In this document: piece by piece, positions 45,024 through 53,098 of the stretch | How positions within the stretch are numbered: the stretch's first letter is position 1 | How the letters are laid out: each line of letters opens with the position of its first letter | NCBI RefSeq assembly: GCF_019391655.1 | Contig: NZ_JAHXPQ010000004.1 | Location: 434,001 to 498,000 of the forward strand | From: Mucilaginibacter rivuli | GTDB lineage: Bacteria; Bacteroidota; Bacteroidia; Sphingobacteriales; Sphingobacteriaceae | Reading direction: 5' to 3' | DNA length: 64,000 nucleotides | Made by a program: the position numbers and the translations under genes | Notes under the pieces: model-generated | What the model was told of the DNA's origin: nothing | The model's database searches: none | The model's input: the letters and a program-made list of their open reading frames with translations, nothing else

Positions 45024-45043
45024 AAAAAGATGCTTTACATTTG
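45014..45043 (+). promoter_or_regulatory. Bacteroidetes promoter of the GbsR-type regulator
   Basis: TTG (45014-45016) - 19 nt - TACATTTG (45036-45043), a full consensus match. The ATG follows 3 bases after the -7 box, so the message is leaderless. Confidence 0.75.
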
Positions 45044-45046
45044 TAC

Positions 45047-45553
45047 ATGGAATTGGCAGAAGCAAAACAAAAATTTATTGAAGCCTGGGGCAAATTAGGC
45101 TCCGAATGGGGTATTAACCGCACCATGGCACAAGTGCATGCCTTGCTGCTGATTACCCCCGATCCGTTGACAACCGAAGAAATAATGGAAGCACTCAGTA
45201 TATCGCGCGGCAATGCCAACATGACACTGCGCGACCTGATTGGTTGGGGACTGGTTGAAAAGCAGCACAAAGCCGGTGAGCGTAAAGAGTACTTTTTTGC
45301 AGACAAAAATACCTGGAACATTGCACGCCAGGTAGCCAAAGAACGCCGCAAGCGCGAGCTCGACCCTGTAATTAAATTATTGGATGAATTAACAAAAGTA
45401 CAAGGCGACACGAAGGACCCGGCATACAAAACATTTAACCAGTCGGTTACAGATATTAACAAGCTGGCTAAAAACGTAGATAAAACCTTAGAGACCATGC
45501 TAAAAGCCGAAGAGAGCTGGTTTTGGGGTTCAATTATCAAGATCTTTAAATAG
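45047..45553 (+). CDS. GbsR/MarR-type transcriptional regulator
   Basis: 168 residues, a winged-helix regulator of the GbsR branch of the MarR superfamily: N-terminal helix AEAKQKFIEAWGKLGSEWG, DNA-binding core (about 28-90, LTTEEIMEALSISRGNANMTLRDLIGWGLVEK and the wing GERKEYFFADKN), and a C-terminal helical part. GbsR controls choline uptake in Bacillus, but this member sits with DCC, SDR and SRPBCC genes, so its ligand is different and unknown. It has the palindrome on its own promoter and the same motif before the next gene, which suggests it represses both. Confidence 0.87.
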   Translation: MELAEAKQKFIEAWGKLGSEWGINRTMAQVHALLLITPDPLTTEEIMEALSISRGNANMTLRDLIGWGLVEKQHKAGERKEYFFADKNTWNIARQVAKERRKRELDPVIKLLDELTKVQGDTKDPAYKTFNQSVTDINKLAKNVDKTLETMLKAEESWFWGSIIKIFK

Positions 45554-45573
45554 GTCTTTTTTTACCAATACAT

Positions 45574-45593
45574 GTTTCAATTTTTTCTGAAAC
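45574..45593. promoter_or_regulatory. Second operator-like palindrome before the DCC gene
   Basis: GTTTCA-N8-TGAAAC; the core TTTCA-N8-TGAAA has the same spacing as the palindrome in front of the regulator (45002-45019). A weak -7 box (TAATTTTA, 45596-45603) follows, with TTT 18 nt before it inside the palindrome. Confidence 0.55.
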
Positions 45594-45608
45594 TTTAATT
45601 TTAACAAA

Positions 45609-46430
45609 ATGACCACTTTAAAAAATTACCAGATACTGTTTGATGCCGAGTGCCCCATGTGCAGCGTTTATACAAAAGCACTGGTATCAACTGGCATAAT
45701 GAACAATGAAGGCCGCACCGCATACCAGGACCTTGCCCCCGAAGCCTGTCCCATGGTTGACAGGCAACGCGCCGTTAACGAGATAGCCCTCATTAACAAT
45801 ACCACCGGCGAGGTTACTTACGGCATTAAAAGCCTGTTTAAAGTTTTTGGTACAACCATGCCTTTTTTAAAACCCCTGTTTGCTTTTGGTCCATTTATCT
45901 GGGTAATGGCTAAGGTTTACGCTTTTATCTCATACAATCGCCGCGTTATTGTACCGCCATCCATAACAAGCACCTATGCCCTGCAGCCCACCTTTAAACT
46001 GCATTACCGTATTGCCTACTTACTATTTACCTGGCTGGTTACTGCATATATTTTAACCGCTTATGTACATCTAATGCATGGCCTGCTCCCGCAGGGAACC
46101 GCTTACCGCGAATACCTTATCTGCGGCGGTCAGTTGTTCTTTCAGGGCGTCATTGTTTTGGTGATTGCTAAAGACAAGCTTTGGAGCTACCTCGGTAACC
46201 TGATGACCATCTCTTTTGCAGGGGGGCTGTTATTGCTACCGGCCTTGTTAGTGGCACATTGGTTTACAATGCCTGCCTGGGTTTATATGCTTTACTTTAT
46301 GGCTGTAGCCGGGTTAATGTTTTTAGAGCATATCCGCCGCGCAAAACTCCTCGGCCTGGGCTGGGCGCTTTCTATCAGTTGGGCCTGTTACCGTTTATTG
46401 CTTTTGGCCTTAATTTATTTAGCAAATTAA
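45609..46430 (+). CDS. DCC-family thiol-disulfide oxidoreductase-like membrane protein
   Basis: 273 residues. The N-terminal ~125 residues are a DCC1 (DUF393) domain with the DxxCPxC motif (DAECPMC) near residue 15, followed by about five membrane helices (for example LLFTWLVTAYILTAYVHLMHG, LICGGQLFFQGVIVLVIA, AGGLLLLPALLVAHWF). DCC proteins are thioredoxin-like and usually small; here one is fused to a membrane part, so a role in redox chemistry at the membrane is inferred. First gene after the GbsR-type regulator; the SDR gene follows after 5 bp. Confidence 0.82.
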   Translation: MTTLKNYQILFDAECPMCSVYTKALVSTGIMNNEGRTAYQDLAPEACPMVDRQRAVNEIALINNTTGEVTYGIKSLFKVFGTTMPFLKPLFAFGPFIWVMAKVYAFISYNRRVIVPPSITSTYALQPTFKLHYRIAYLLFTWLVTAYILTAYVHLMHGLLPQGTAYREYLICGGQLFFQGVIVLVIAKDKLWSYLGNLMTISFAGGLLLLPALLVAHWFTMPAWVYMLYFMAVAGLMFLEHIRRAKLLGLGWALSISWACYRLLLLALIYLAN

Positions 46431-46435
46431 ACATC

Positions 46436-47362
46436 ATGACATACAAAAAGATCATACTTGCCGGTGGTAATGGTTACCTGGGTGGTGTACTTGCAGATCA
46501 TTATAAAGACCTGGCCGATGAGATCATCATCCTAAGTCGCAAAACCAAAGCCCTAAACGGCCATATCAAAACCCTGATTTGGGATGGCCAAACAGAAGGC
46601 GACTGGGCTAACGAGCTTGAAGGTGCCGACTTGCTAATAAACCTCTGCGGCAAAAACGTAAATTGCCGTTACACGCAAGTCAATCGCGATGAAATTGTGG
46701 CATCACGGGTATTACCAACCGCGCTTTTGAACCGAGTGGTTACCAAGTTACAAAACCCGCCACAACTGTGGATCAACCTGTCATCAGCAACCATATACCG
46801 CCACGCCGAAGACCGCCCGCAGGACGAAGAAACCGGCGACATTGGCTATGGCTTTTCTATAGATGTATGTAACGTGTGGGAGAAAACATTTTTCGAAGTG
46901 AACATTCCTAAAACCCGCAAAGTAGCCCTGCGCATGGGTATTGTTTTGGGCCTGAGCGATAGTGCTTTTCCCCGACTGCTTAACCTGGTAAAATGCGGTA
47001 TGGGTGGTCCGCAGGGCGATGGCAAACAATACATGAGCTGGGTACACGAACAGGATGCTGCCAAATGTACCGAATGGATATTACAACACCCGGATCTGAA
47101 TGGCGTGATCAATTGCACCGCACCCGTACCGCTCAAAAACACCGAATTTATGGCCTGTATCCGCAAAGCGTATGGTATACCATTCGGCTTGCCATCTCCT
47201 CCATGGTTCCTGAAAATAGGTGCCATCATCATCGGCACCGAAACAGAGCTGATCTTAAAAAGCCGTTGGGTAATCCCGAAAAGGCTGCTGGATTCTGGTT
47301 ATCAATTTAAGTTTAGCGAGGCTGAACATGCGATCAAGGATATCTTAAGTATTTCTAAGTAA
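46436..47362 (+). CDS. TIGR01777 family NAD-dependent epimerase/SDR (YfcH-like)
   Basis: 308 residues. Rossmann fold with the N-terminal ILAGGNGYLGGVLADHYKD (GxxGxxG), RMGIVLGLSDSAFPRLL and the C-terminal DUF1731 part (LKIGAIIIGTETELILKSRWVIPKRLLDSGYQF). Function of this family (YfcH in E. coli, mammalian SDR39U1) is unknown. The start is the ATG at 46436, 5 bases after the DCC gene stop; an upstream frame start would overlap the DCC gene heavily. Part of the regulated operon. Confidence 0.9.
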   Translation: MTYKKIILAGGNGYLGGVLADHYKDLADEIIILSRKTKALNGHIKTLIWDGQTEGDWANELEGADLLINLCGKNVNCRYTQVNRDEIVASRVLPTALLNRVVTKLQNPPQLWINLSSATIYRHAEDRPQDEETGDIGYGFSIDVCNVWEKTFFEVNIPKTRKVALRMGIVLGLSDSAFPRLLNLVKCGMGGPQGDGKQYMSWVHEQDAAKCTEWILQHPDLNGVINCTAPVPLKNTEFMACIRKAYGIPFGLPSPPWFLKIGAIIIGTETELILKSRWVIPKRLLDSGYQFKFSEAEHAIKDILSISK

Positions 47363-47380
47363 ATTCAACCCACCAACAAC

Positions 47381-47512
47381 ATGAAAAACATTTTTACCAA
47401 AACACAATTAGGGTTTATTGTACCCAACGTGGTAGCTCTTTTTATAATGGGGTCAACGTCTTTTCTTCATTTCATTACGACGCAGAACGGGGGGGCTACT
47501 AATTTTCTCTGA
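47381..47512 (+). pseudogene. N-terminal fragment of the membrane-SRPBCC gene, before the G7 frameshift
   Basis: ATG at 47381 (MKNIFTKTQLGFIVPNVVAL...) opens a 43-codon frame that ends at a TGA after NGGATNFL. It carries the first membrane helix of the protein continued in another frame from about 47490. A run of seven G (47489-47495) is where the frames part: with six G the frame reads ...TTQNGGLLIFSEFIIIPILMG and continues to 48299 with no stop. So this fragment and the next entry are one gene of about 305 codons with a +1 slip, real or from sequencing. Confidence 0.65.
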
Positions 47513-47534
47513 ATTTATTATCATCCCGATACTA

Positions 47535-48299
47535 ATGGGAATGATAAGTGCCTGGTTTTGGAAAGAACTCGAACTACAAAGCAGGAGATCATTATGGTAT
47601 AGCGTACAAAACTGCTTTTACGCTATTGTACTAAGTGCTGTTTTTCTTGGTGAAGGCGTAATTTGTCTGATCATAGTATCACCACTCATATTCTGTTTTG
47701 TTATTGTTGGAAAAGGTATTGGTGATGCGATATTTAAAAAAGATAACATTACACTAAACGTTAGCGTATTCGGCCTGTTAGCGCCCATCTTCATCGCCGA
47801 CTCCCTATCCAAACACCAGTATGAAAATATGGTATCCGATAGTATCGTTATCAACGCACCACCCGCAAAAGTTTGGAAAAACGTAGTGGCCTTTAAGCCG
47901 ATAAAGCAAAAGCCCAACTTTTGGCTGTTCCAAATAGGTATGCCAAGCCCAATGGCTACAACGGTTACAGGCTATTATAAAGGCGCGGGGCGTAAATGTA
48001 TCTTCAGCAATGGCTATGTTTTTGGTGAGAAGATAGTATCTTTCGACCCCGGCAAGGATTTAACTTTTGATATCATTGACCAACCCCGAGACCCGGAGAT
48101 AATGGGCCATATTGATATTGAACGCGGCCAGTTTTTATTAAAAGATAACGGCAACGGCACCACTACCGTGACGGGTAACAGCTGGTATAAACTCTATGTT
48201 TTCCCGGTTTGGTATTATGATATTTGGGCCCAAAGCATTACCCGGAATGTACACTTGCGTGTGATGGAGCATATTAAAGAACTGAGTGAAAAAAACTAA
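47535..48299 (+). CDS. Membrane protein with C-terminal SRPBCC domain, 3' part of a frameshifted gene
   Basis: Open frame of 254 residues from the ATG at 47535. It begins with two to three further membrane helices (CFYAIVLSAVFLGEGVICL, IIVSPLIFCFVIVGKG), then an SRPBCC/START-like lipid- or ligand-binding domain (about 105-250: SIVINAPPAKVWKNVVAF, VTGYYKGAGRKCIFSNGYVFGE, GNGTTTVTGNSWYKL). The natural gene probably starts at 47381 and is broken by a G7 tract. The ATG at 47535 could still allow expression without the first helix. It lies 18 bp (via the fragment) downstream of the SDR gene and overlaps the DUF5519 gene by 14 bp. Confidence 0.7.
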   Translation: MGMISAWFWKELELQSRRSLWYSVQNCFYAIVLSAVFLGEGVICLIIVSPLIFCFVIVGKGIGDAIFKKDNITLNVSVFGLLAPIFIADSLSKHQYENMVSDSIVINAPPAKVWKNVVAFKPIKQKPNFWLFQIGMPSPMATTVTGYYKGAGRKCIFSNGYVFGEKIVSFDPGKDLTFDIIDQPRDPEIMGHIDIERGQFLLKDNGNGTTTVTGNSWYKLYVFPVWYYDIWAQSITRNVHLRVMEHIKELSEKN

Positions 48300-48723
48300 C
48301 CTGTTTCGTTTTGTTGTAAAGTACTTTGGCTTTTTAAAGTTTGTGCCGCTGGTTGCCCAGGTATTTGATGCCTGGTTAAAACTATGGTCGCTCATTACAA
48401 AACCCGAAATATTGGATGCCATGGATGATATTGAAGCAGAACTTTCAACTTGGCAAGGCGTTACCATTGGCCTGCACAAATATGGCGGTATGCAGTTCAA
48501 TTATCTCGGCAAAGAATTAGGGCACATTCACGGCAACGGTATTTTAGATATGCGTTTTAGCCGTGTCGAAAAAAGAAAGCTTATGGAAGAGCAGATGGTA
48601 AGTGATCATCATGTATTCCCCGATTCGGGTTGGATAACCTTTTACATTCAAGAAAAAGAGGATAGCGATTATGCTATCCTCCTGCTCAAAATGGCTTATT
48701 ATAAAAAACAGCGATGGGTTTGA
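48286..48723 (+). CDS. DUF5519 (luciferase-like) protein
   Basis: 145 residues starting with GTG at 48286, inside the end of the SRPBCC gene, so translation is likely coupled. Family marks: VTIGLHKYGGMQFNYLGKELGHIHGNGILDMRFSR and HHVFPDSGWITFYI, with conserved His, Gly and Asp. The luciferase name is historical; activity is unknown. It has an N-terminal hydrophobic stretch. The last gene of the operon: its final codons and stop are part of a terminator hairpin. Confidence 0.82.
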   Translation: MKKTNLFRFVVKYFGFLKFVPLVAQVFDAWLKLWSLITKPEILDAMDDIEAELSTWQGVTIGLHKYGGMQFNYLGKELGHIHGNGILDMRFSRVEKRKLMEEQMVSDHHVFPDSGWITFYIQEKEDSDYAILLLKMAYYKKQRWV

Positions 48724-48741
48724 GACCCATCGCTGTTTTTT
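48703..48741. terminator. Bidirectional terminator, overlapping the DUF5519 stop
   Basis: Stem of about 16 bp (core ACAGCGATGGG / CCCATCGCTGT, 48709-48719 region with 48725-48735) flanked by A-run and T-run (GTTTTTTT). The hairpin includes the last codons (KKQRWV) and the TGA of the DUF5519 gene, and also ends the porX-side transcript on the minus strand. A second hairpin (GAGGATAGC/GCTATCCTC, 48658-48681) lies just upstream inside the coding sequence. Confidence 0.8.
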
Positions 48742-48753
48742 AATTGCTAATTC

Positions 48754-49041
48754 TTATCGCTTTACATTGATGGCATTATCAATATCAACTAATTTATCCA
48801 ATATTGGATGCCCTTCAAAATACCGTGATACCCAACCCATCACTTTATTACTCCATTTATTATAAAGATCAAAAGACACTGCCCCTTCTGTTTTCAGTTC
48901 ATTGATTAACGCTTCTAATCCATCTTGCAAAGCATAAAGCGCTTCATAGTTTTTCGCTCCTTGCTCTTTAGCTTGAGCAATCATATCTCAAGTAATCACT
49001 TGGGCCGTTTTAATATCGTCTAATAATTTGGCGTTTTCCAT
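48754..49041 (-). pseudogene. Small gene after porX, interrupted by an in-frame TGA
   Basis: From the ATG at 49041 the frame gives MENAKLLDDIKTAQVIT, then TGA (48990-48988), then DMIAQAKEQGAKNYEAL... to 48754 without further stops: a protein of about 94 residues with one stop at codon 18. The stop probably replaced a Trp, Arg or Gly codon. An internal ATG at 48984 could give a 76-residue protein (MIAQAKEQGAKN...). Helical, charged, not recognised. It starts 4 bp after porX, so it should be co-transcribed with it. Confidence 0.55.
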
Positions 49042-49045
49042 AATC

Positions 49046-50599
49046 TTACTTCGGCCCGTAAGTAGCTATCGGGATGATCATTTCTTCTAACGAGATCCCG
49101 CCATGTTGGAAGGTCTCATTATAAAAATTCACAAAGTGGTTATAGTTGTTGGGGTAAACAAAATAGTTATCCACCTTGGCAAACACAAAGCTCGAGCTCA
49201 GGTGTAGCTTAGGCAACATTGCATCGTGCGGGTTACGGATGTAGAATACTTCCTTGGCATTATAGTTCAGGTTTTTGCCTTGTTTATAGCGCAGGTTGGT
49301 ATTGGTATTGCGGTCGCCAACAATTTTGCTGGGGTTACCCACCTTAATAGTACCATGGTCGGTAGTGATGATCACCTTAACCTGTTTGGTCGATAAAAAC
49401 TTGATCAGGTCAAACAGTGGCGAGTGTTCAAACCACGATAGCGTTAACGAGCGGTAGGCCGCGTCGTCACTTGCTAACTCACGTATCATTTGCATATCCG
49501 TGCGGGCGTGGCTCAGCATATCCACAAAGTTATAAACCACCACGTTCAGGTCATTCCCCATCAGGTTGCTTACCGTTTCGTTCAGCGCGCGGCCTTCATC
49601 AATATTTAAAATTTTGGTGTACGAGTGCTTGCATTCTTTACGCAGGCTGCGTTTCAGTTGGTCGGTTAAAAACTCCGATTCAAATAAATTCTTACCTCCC
49701 TCATCTTCATCGTTCTGCCACATTTCGGGGTAGCGTTTTTCCATATCCAAAGGCATCAGGCCCGAGAATATGGCATTACGCGCATATTGTGTAGCGGTAG
49801 GTAATATACTAAAGTAAGTATCCTCTTCCTCCAACCTGAAATACTCCGAAATTATCGGGTGGATGATACGGTACTGATCATACCTCAGGTTATCAATCAG
49901 GATAAAAAATACCGGCATTTTGCCCTCCAATTGCGGAAACACCTTCTTTTTAAATAACTGTGTTGATGAGGTTGGCGCTTTATCGGGATTTTTCACCCAA
50001 TCCAGATAGTTCTTTTCGATAAACTTAGAAAACTGCACATTGGCTTCGGCCTTTTGCATGGTCAAAATCTCGTGCATTCCCGAATCCTGCAGCTTTTCCA
50101 GTTCCAGCTCCCAATAAATAAGTTTCTTATAAACATCAACCCATTCCTGGTGGCTCAGGTTATCGTTAAGGGTCATGCCTAAGGTCCTAAAATCCTGTTG
50201 GTAGGCCATGGTGGTTTTTTCGGTAACCAGGCGTTTGTTTTCGGTAAATTTTTTAATGGTAAGTAATACCTGTTTGGGGTTAACCGGTTTTATCAGGTAA
50301 TCGTCAATTTTAGAGCCAATGGCATCTTCCATCAAATACTCTTCCTCATTTTTGGTGATGAGTACTACAGGTGTATCGGCATTTAAATTTTTTATTTGGG
50401 CCAGCGTCTCTAATCCCGTAAGGCCGGGCATGTTCTCATCTAAAAAAACAAGGTCTATATAATTGTTCTTAAATACATCCAAGGCATCATTACCGTTGGT
50501 AACGGTTTTAACATTGTAGCCCTTTTCGGTCAAAAATAATATATGTGGTTTTAGCAGATCAATTTCATCATCGGCCCATAAAATGGTGGTATCTTGCAT
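49046..50599 (-). CDS. porX: PorX, response regulator of type IX secretion
   Basis: 517 residues. An N-terminal receiver (1-120) with D10, D11, the phospho-acceptor D54 in LVFLDENMPG, T/S near 81 and K104 in YLIKPVNP, then a helical linker and a C-terminal alkaline phosphatase-superfamily (PglZ-like) domain with LIDNLRYDQ, NVVVYNFVDMLSHA and IITTDHGTIKVGNP. PorX is the regulator of T9SS genes in Porphyromonas and other Bacteroidetes and hydrolyses cyclic oligonucleotides in P. gingivalis. It implies a T9SS in this strain. Its kinase PorY is not in the window. Divergent from the HD gene. Confidence 0.93.
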   Translation of the reverse strand: MQDTTILWADDEIDLLKPHILFLTEKGYNVKTVTNGNDALDVFKNNYIDLVFLDENMPGLTGLETLAQIKNLNADTPVVLITKNEEEYLMEDAIGSKIDDYLIKPVNPKQVLLTIKKFTENKRLVTEKTTMAYQQDFRTLGMTLNDNLSHQEWVDVYKKLIYWELELEKLQDSGMHEILTMQKAEANVQFSKFIEKNYLDWVKNPDKAPTSSTQLFKKKVFPQLEGKMPVFFILIDNLRYDQYRIIHPIISEYFRLEEEDTYFSILPTATQYARNAIFSGLMPLDMEKRYPEMWQNDEDEGGKNLFESEFLTDQLKRSLRKECKHSYTKILNIDEGRALNETVSNLMGNDLNVVVYNFVDMLSHARTDMQMIRELASDDAAYRSLTLSWFEHSPLFDLIKFLSTKQVKVIITTDHGTIKVGNPSKIVGDRNTNTNLRYKQGKNLNYNAKEVFYIRNPHDAMLPKLHLSSSFVFAKVDNYFVYPNNYNHFVNFYNETFQHGGISLEEMIIPIATYGPK

Positions 50600-50735
50600 G
50601 ATATTTTTGTATTTACCTTATTAACCCGTAAACTTATGTTTTGTTGCAGACAATTATGGTTATTAACATAAATTAACTAAAATAAAAAAGCCAATATTTA
50701 CCTAAATTTAACATTTTTGTAGCATAATATTAATC

Positions 50736-51959
50736 TTGAACAAAAAGAAGATAATTAACGACCCGGTTTACGGCTTTATCAGTATCCCGTCGGAGCTGAT
50801 ATTCGATCTGATAGAACATCCTTATTTCCAAAGGTTACGTTACATCAAACAACTGGGCATGACGCATTTGGTTTATCCGGGTGCCTTACATACGCGTTTC
50901 CATCATGCCTTGGGTGCCATGCACCTGATGGGCATGGCCATAGAAACCCTCCAAAGCAAAGGGCACAACATTACACCCGAAGAACAGGAAGCCGTAACCA
51001 TCGCTATTTTATTGCATGATATAGGCCACGGCCCGTTCTCGCACGCGCTGGAGCAAACCATTGTTGAGGGTATCTCGCACGAAGATATTTCTTCCCTGTT
51101 TATGGACAGGCTAAATGAAACCTTCGACGGGCAGCTTACCATGGCTATCGATATTTTTAAAGATAACTACCATAAAAAATTCCTGCACCAGTTGGTATCG
51201 AGCCAGTTGGATATGGACCGCATGGATTACCTTACCCGCGACAGCTATTTTACAGGCGTATCAGAAGGTGTGATCAGTTTTGACCGTATCAGCAAAATGC
51301 TCAACGTAAAAGACGACCAGGTGGTAGTGGAAGAAAAAGGCATTTACTCGATAGAAAAGTTTTTGGTGGCCCGCCGCTTAATGTACTGGCAGGTATACCT
51401 GCATAAAACCGTAATAGCCGGCGAGCAGCTTTTATCAAAAATATTAGAGCGCGCCCGTGAGCTTGCCCTTACCGGCGAAGAACTGTTTGCAACGCCTGCA
51501 TTAAGTTACTTTTTAAACAATAATATAGAGATAAAGACATTTATACATAGTAATGCCGATTTAGATACCTTTGCAAGTCTTGACGATACGGATATCATGT
51601 CGGCAATAAAGGTTTGGGGTGCGCATGATGATTTCATCCTGTCAACCCTATGCCGCAACCTAACCAACAGAAAACTGTACCAGGTAGAAATTAGCAACAC
51701 CCCGCCAACAGATGAGGTTGTAGCAGAATTGGTTGAACAGACCATGGACCAATATGGTGTAAACGAGGACGAAGCATCGTACTTTGTATTTACAGATACC
51801 ATAACCAACAAAGCCTATAAGGTTGGCGATGGCAGTATAAGGATATTGATGAAAGACGGAAGTGTACAGGATATAACAACCGCGAGCGATCATTCTAATT
51901 TGGAACCGCTGGCAAAAACAGTAAAAAAATATATATTATGCTATATAAAGGGATTATAA
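50736..51959 (+). CDS. HD-domain phosphohydrolase (dNTP triphosphohydrolase-like)
   Basis: 407 residues, SAMHD1/YwfO-like HD protein. Metal-binding motif residues include H56/H57 in HTRFHHALGAMH, H94-D95 in LLHDIGHGPFSHALE, and D about 163 in SQLDMDRMDYLTRDSY. Such proteins hydrolyse dNTPs or act as regulated nucleotidases. It opens with TTG at 50736. No downstream partner is fused. Separated from porX by a short divergent region. Confidence 0.9.
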   Translation: MNKKKIINDPVYGFISIPSELIFDLIEHPYFQRLRYIKQLGMTHLVYPGALHTRFHHALGAMHLMGMAIETLQSKGHNITPEEQEAVTIAILLHDIGHGPFSHALEQTIVEGISHEDISSLFMDRLNETFDGQLTMAIDIFKDNYHKKFLHQLVSSQLDMDRMDYLTRDSYFTGVSEGVISFDRISKMLNVKDDQVVVEEKGIYSIEKFLVARRLMYWQVYLHKTVIAGEQLLSKILERARELALTGEELFATPALSYFLNNNIEIKTFIHSNADLDTFASLDDTDIMSAIKVWGAHDDFILSTLCRNLTNRKLYQVEISNTPPTDEVVAELVEQTMDQYGVNEDEASYFVFTDTITNKAYKVGDGSIRILMKDGSVQDITTASDHSNLEPLAKTVKKYILCYIKGL

Positions 51960-51990
51960 TGGATTGCCATATAGCTGATAATATTATAAT

Positions 51991-52020
51991 TTGCTGCTTA
52001 ATTATTAACGTTTAAATTTG
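51991..52020 (+). promoter_or_regulatory. Bacteroidetes promoter of lpxD
   Basis: TTG (51991-51993) - 19 nt - TAAATTTG (52013-52020), a full consensus match. The ATG follows 4 bases later, so the message should be leaderless or nearly so. Confidence 0.75.
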
Positions 52021-52024
52021 CCCG

Positions 52025-53068
52025 ATGCAATTTACCGCACAACAGATAAGTTTGATGCTTAATGGCACCGTAGAAGGTGACGCTAATGTGTCGGTTAATC
52101 ACTTAGCTAAGATAGAAGAAGCTGAACCAGGATCCTTGTCCTTTTTGGCCAATCCAAAATATGAGCAGTTTTTGTACACCACAAAAGCATCGCTGGTTAT
52201 TGTAAACAACGACCTTGTTTTGAGCGACACCGTTTCGGCAACGCTTATCCGTGTGGAGAATGCTTATACCGCTTTCACCGTTTTGCTTGAACAATACAAT
52301 ACGATAAAGATGAATAAAACAGGCATTGAGCAGCCCAGCTTTATTCATCCATCAGCAAAAATTGGTAAAAATGCTTACATAGGTGCATTTGCCTATATTG
52401 GCCCTAATGTTACTATTGGCGATAACTGCAAAATATTCCCTAATACTTATATAGCTGATGATGTGATCGTTGGCGATAACGTTACCTTGTATGCAGGGGT
52501 AAAAATTTACTTTGATTGCCAAATAGGTAACAAGGTGATCATTCACTCGGGGGCAATTATTGGTGGCGATGGCTTTGGCTTTGCTCCGCAACCCGATGGT
52601 ACCTATACCAAAGTTGCACAAATAGGAAACGTAATACTGGAAGACAATGTTGAGGTTGGCGCAAATACTACCATAGACCGGGCTACATTAGGTTCAACCA
52701 TCATCCGCAAAGGGGTTAAGTTGGATAACCTGATTCAGATAGCCCACAATGTAGAGATAGGCGAGAATACCGTAGTAGCGGCGCAAACCGGTATTTCGGG
52801 CAGTTCAAAAATTGCCGAAAACTGTATCATTGGCGGCCAGGTTGGTATTGTTGGTCATATCACATTGGCCAAAGGCACGCAAATACAAGCAAAATCGGGC
52901 ATTAGCCGCTCTATTGATATTGAAGGTAAAAAATGGGCAGGTGCTCCGGCAACAGCCTATACCGATCACATGCGCAGCCAGGTAGTATTAACCCGTTTAC
53001 CCGATCTGGAAAAAAAGATCGTGGAATTAGAAAAGCTAATTTCCGCTTTAAAAAGCGAAGTAAAATAA
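52025..53068 (+). CDS. lpxD: UDP-3-O-(3-hydroxyacyl)glucosamine N-acyltransferase LpxD
   Basis: 347 residues. Adds the second acyl chain in lipid A synthesis. N-terminal uridine-binding domain (1-100), then a left-handed beta-helix of hexapeptide repeats (about 100-310) with the catalytic His in IQIAHNVEIG and AGAPA near the end, and a C-terminal helix. It opens the lpxD-lpxC/fabZ-lpxA cluster with its own promoter 4 bp upstream. Start fixed by the family N-terminus MQFTAQQI. Confidence 0.96.
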   Translation: MQFTAQQISLMLNGTVEGDANVSVNHLAKIEEAEPGSLSFLANPKYEQFLYTTKASLVIVNNDLVLSDTVSATLIRVENAYTAFTVLLEQYNTIKMNKTGIEQPSFIHPSAKIGKNAYIGAFAYIGPNVTIGDNCKIFPNTYIADDVIVGDNVTLYAGVKIYFDCQIGNKVIIHSGAIIGGDGFGFAPQPDGTYTKVAQIGNVILEDNVEVGANTTIDRATLGSTIIRKGVKLDNLIQIAHNVEIGENTVVAAQTGISGSSKIAENCIIGGQVGIVGHITLAKGTQIQAKSGISRSIDIEGKKWAGAPATAYTDHMRSQVVLTRLPDLEKKIVELEKLISALKSEVK

Positions 53069-53098
53069 ATTATTGCAAAATACCCGAGTACTAATATT

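Noticed and set aside
46259..46435. Longer start for the TIGR01777 gene inside the DCC gene
   Set aside because: The extra 59 residues are the shifted frame of the DCC protein and do not belong to the SDR family; the ATG at 46436 follows the DCC stop by 5 bases.
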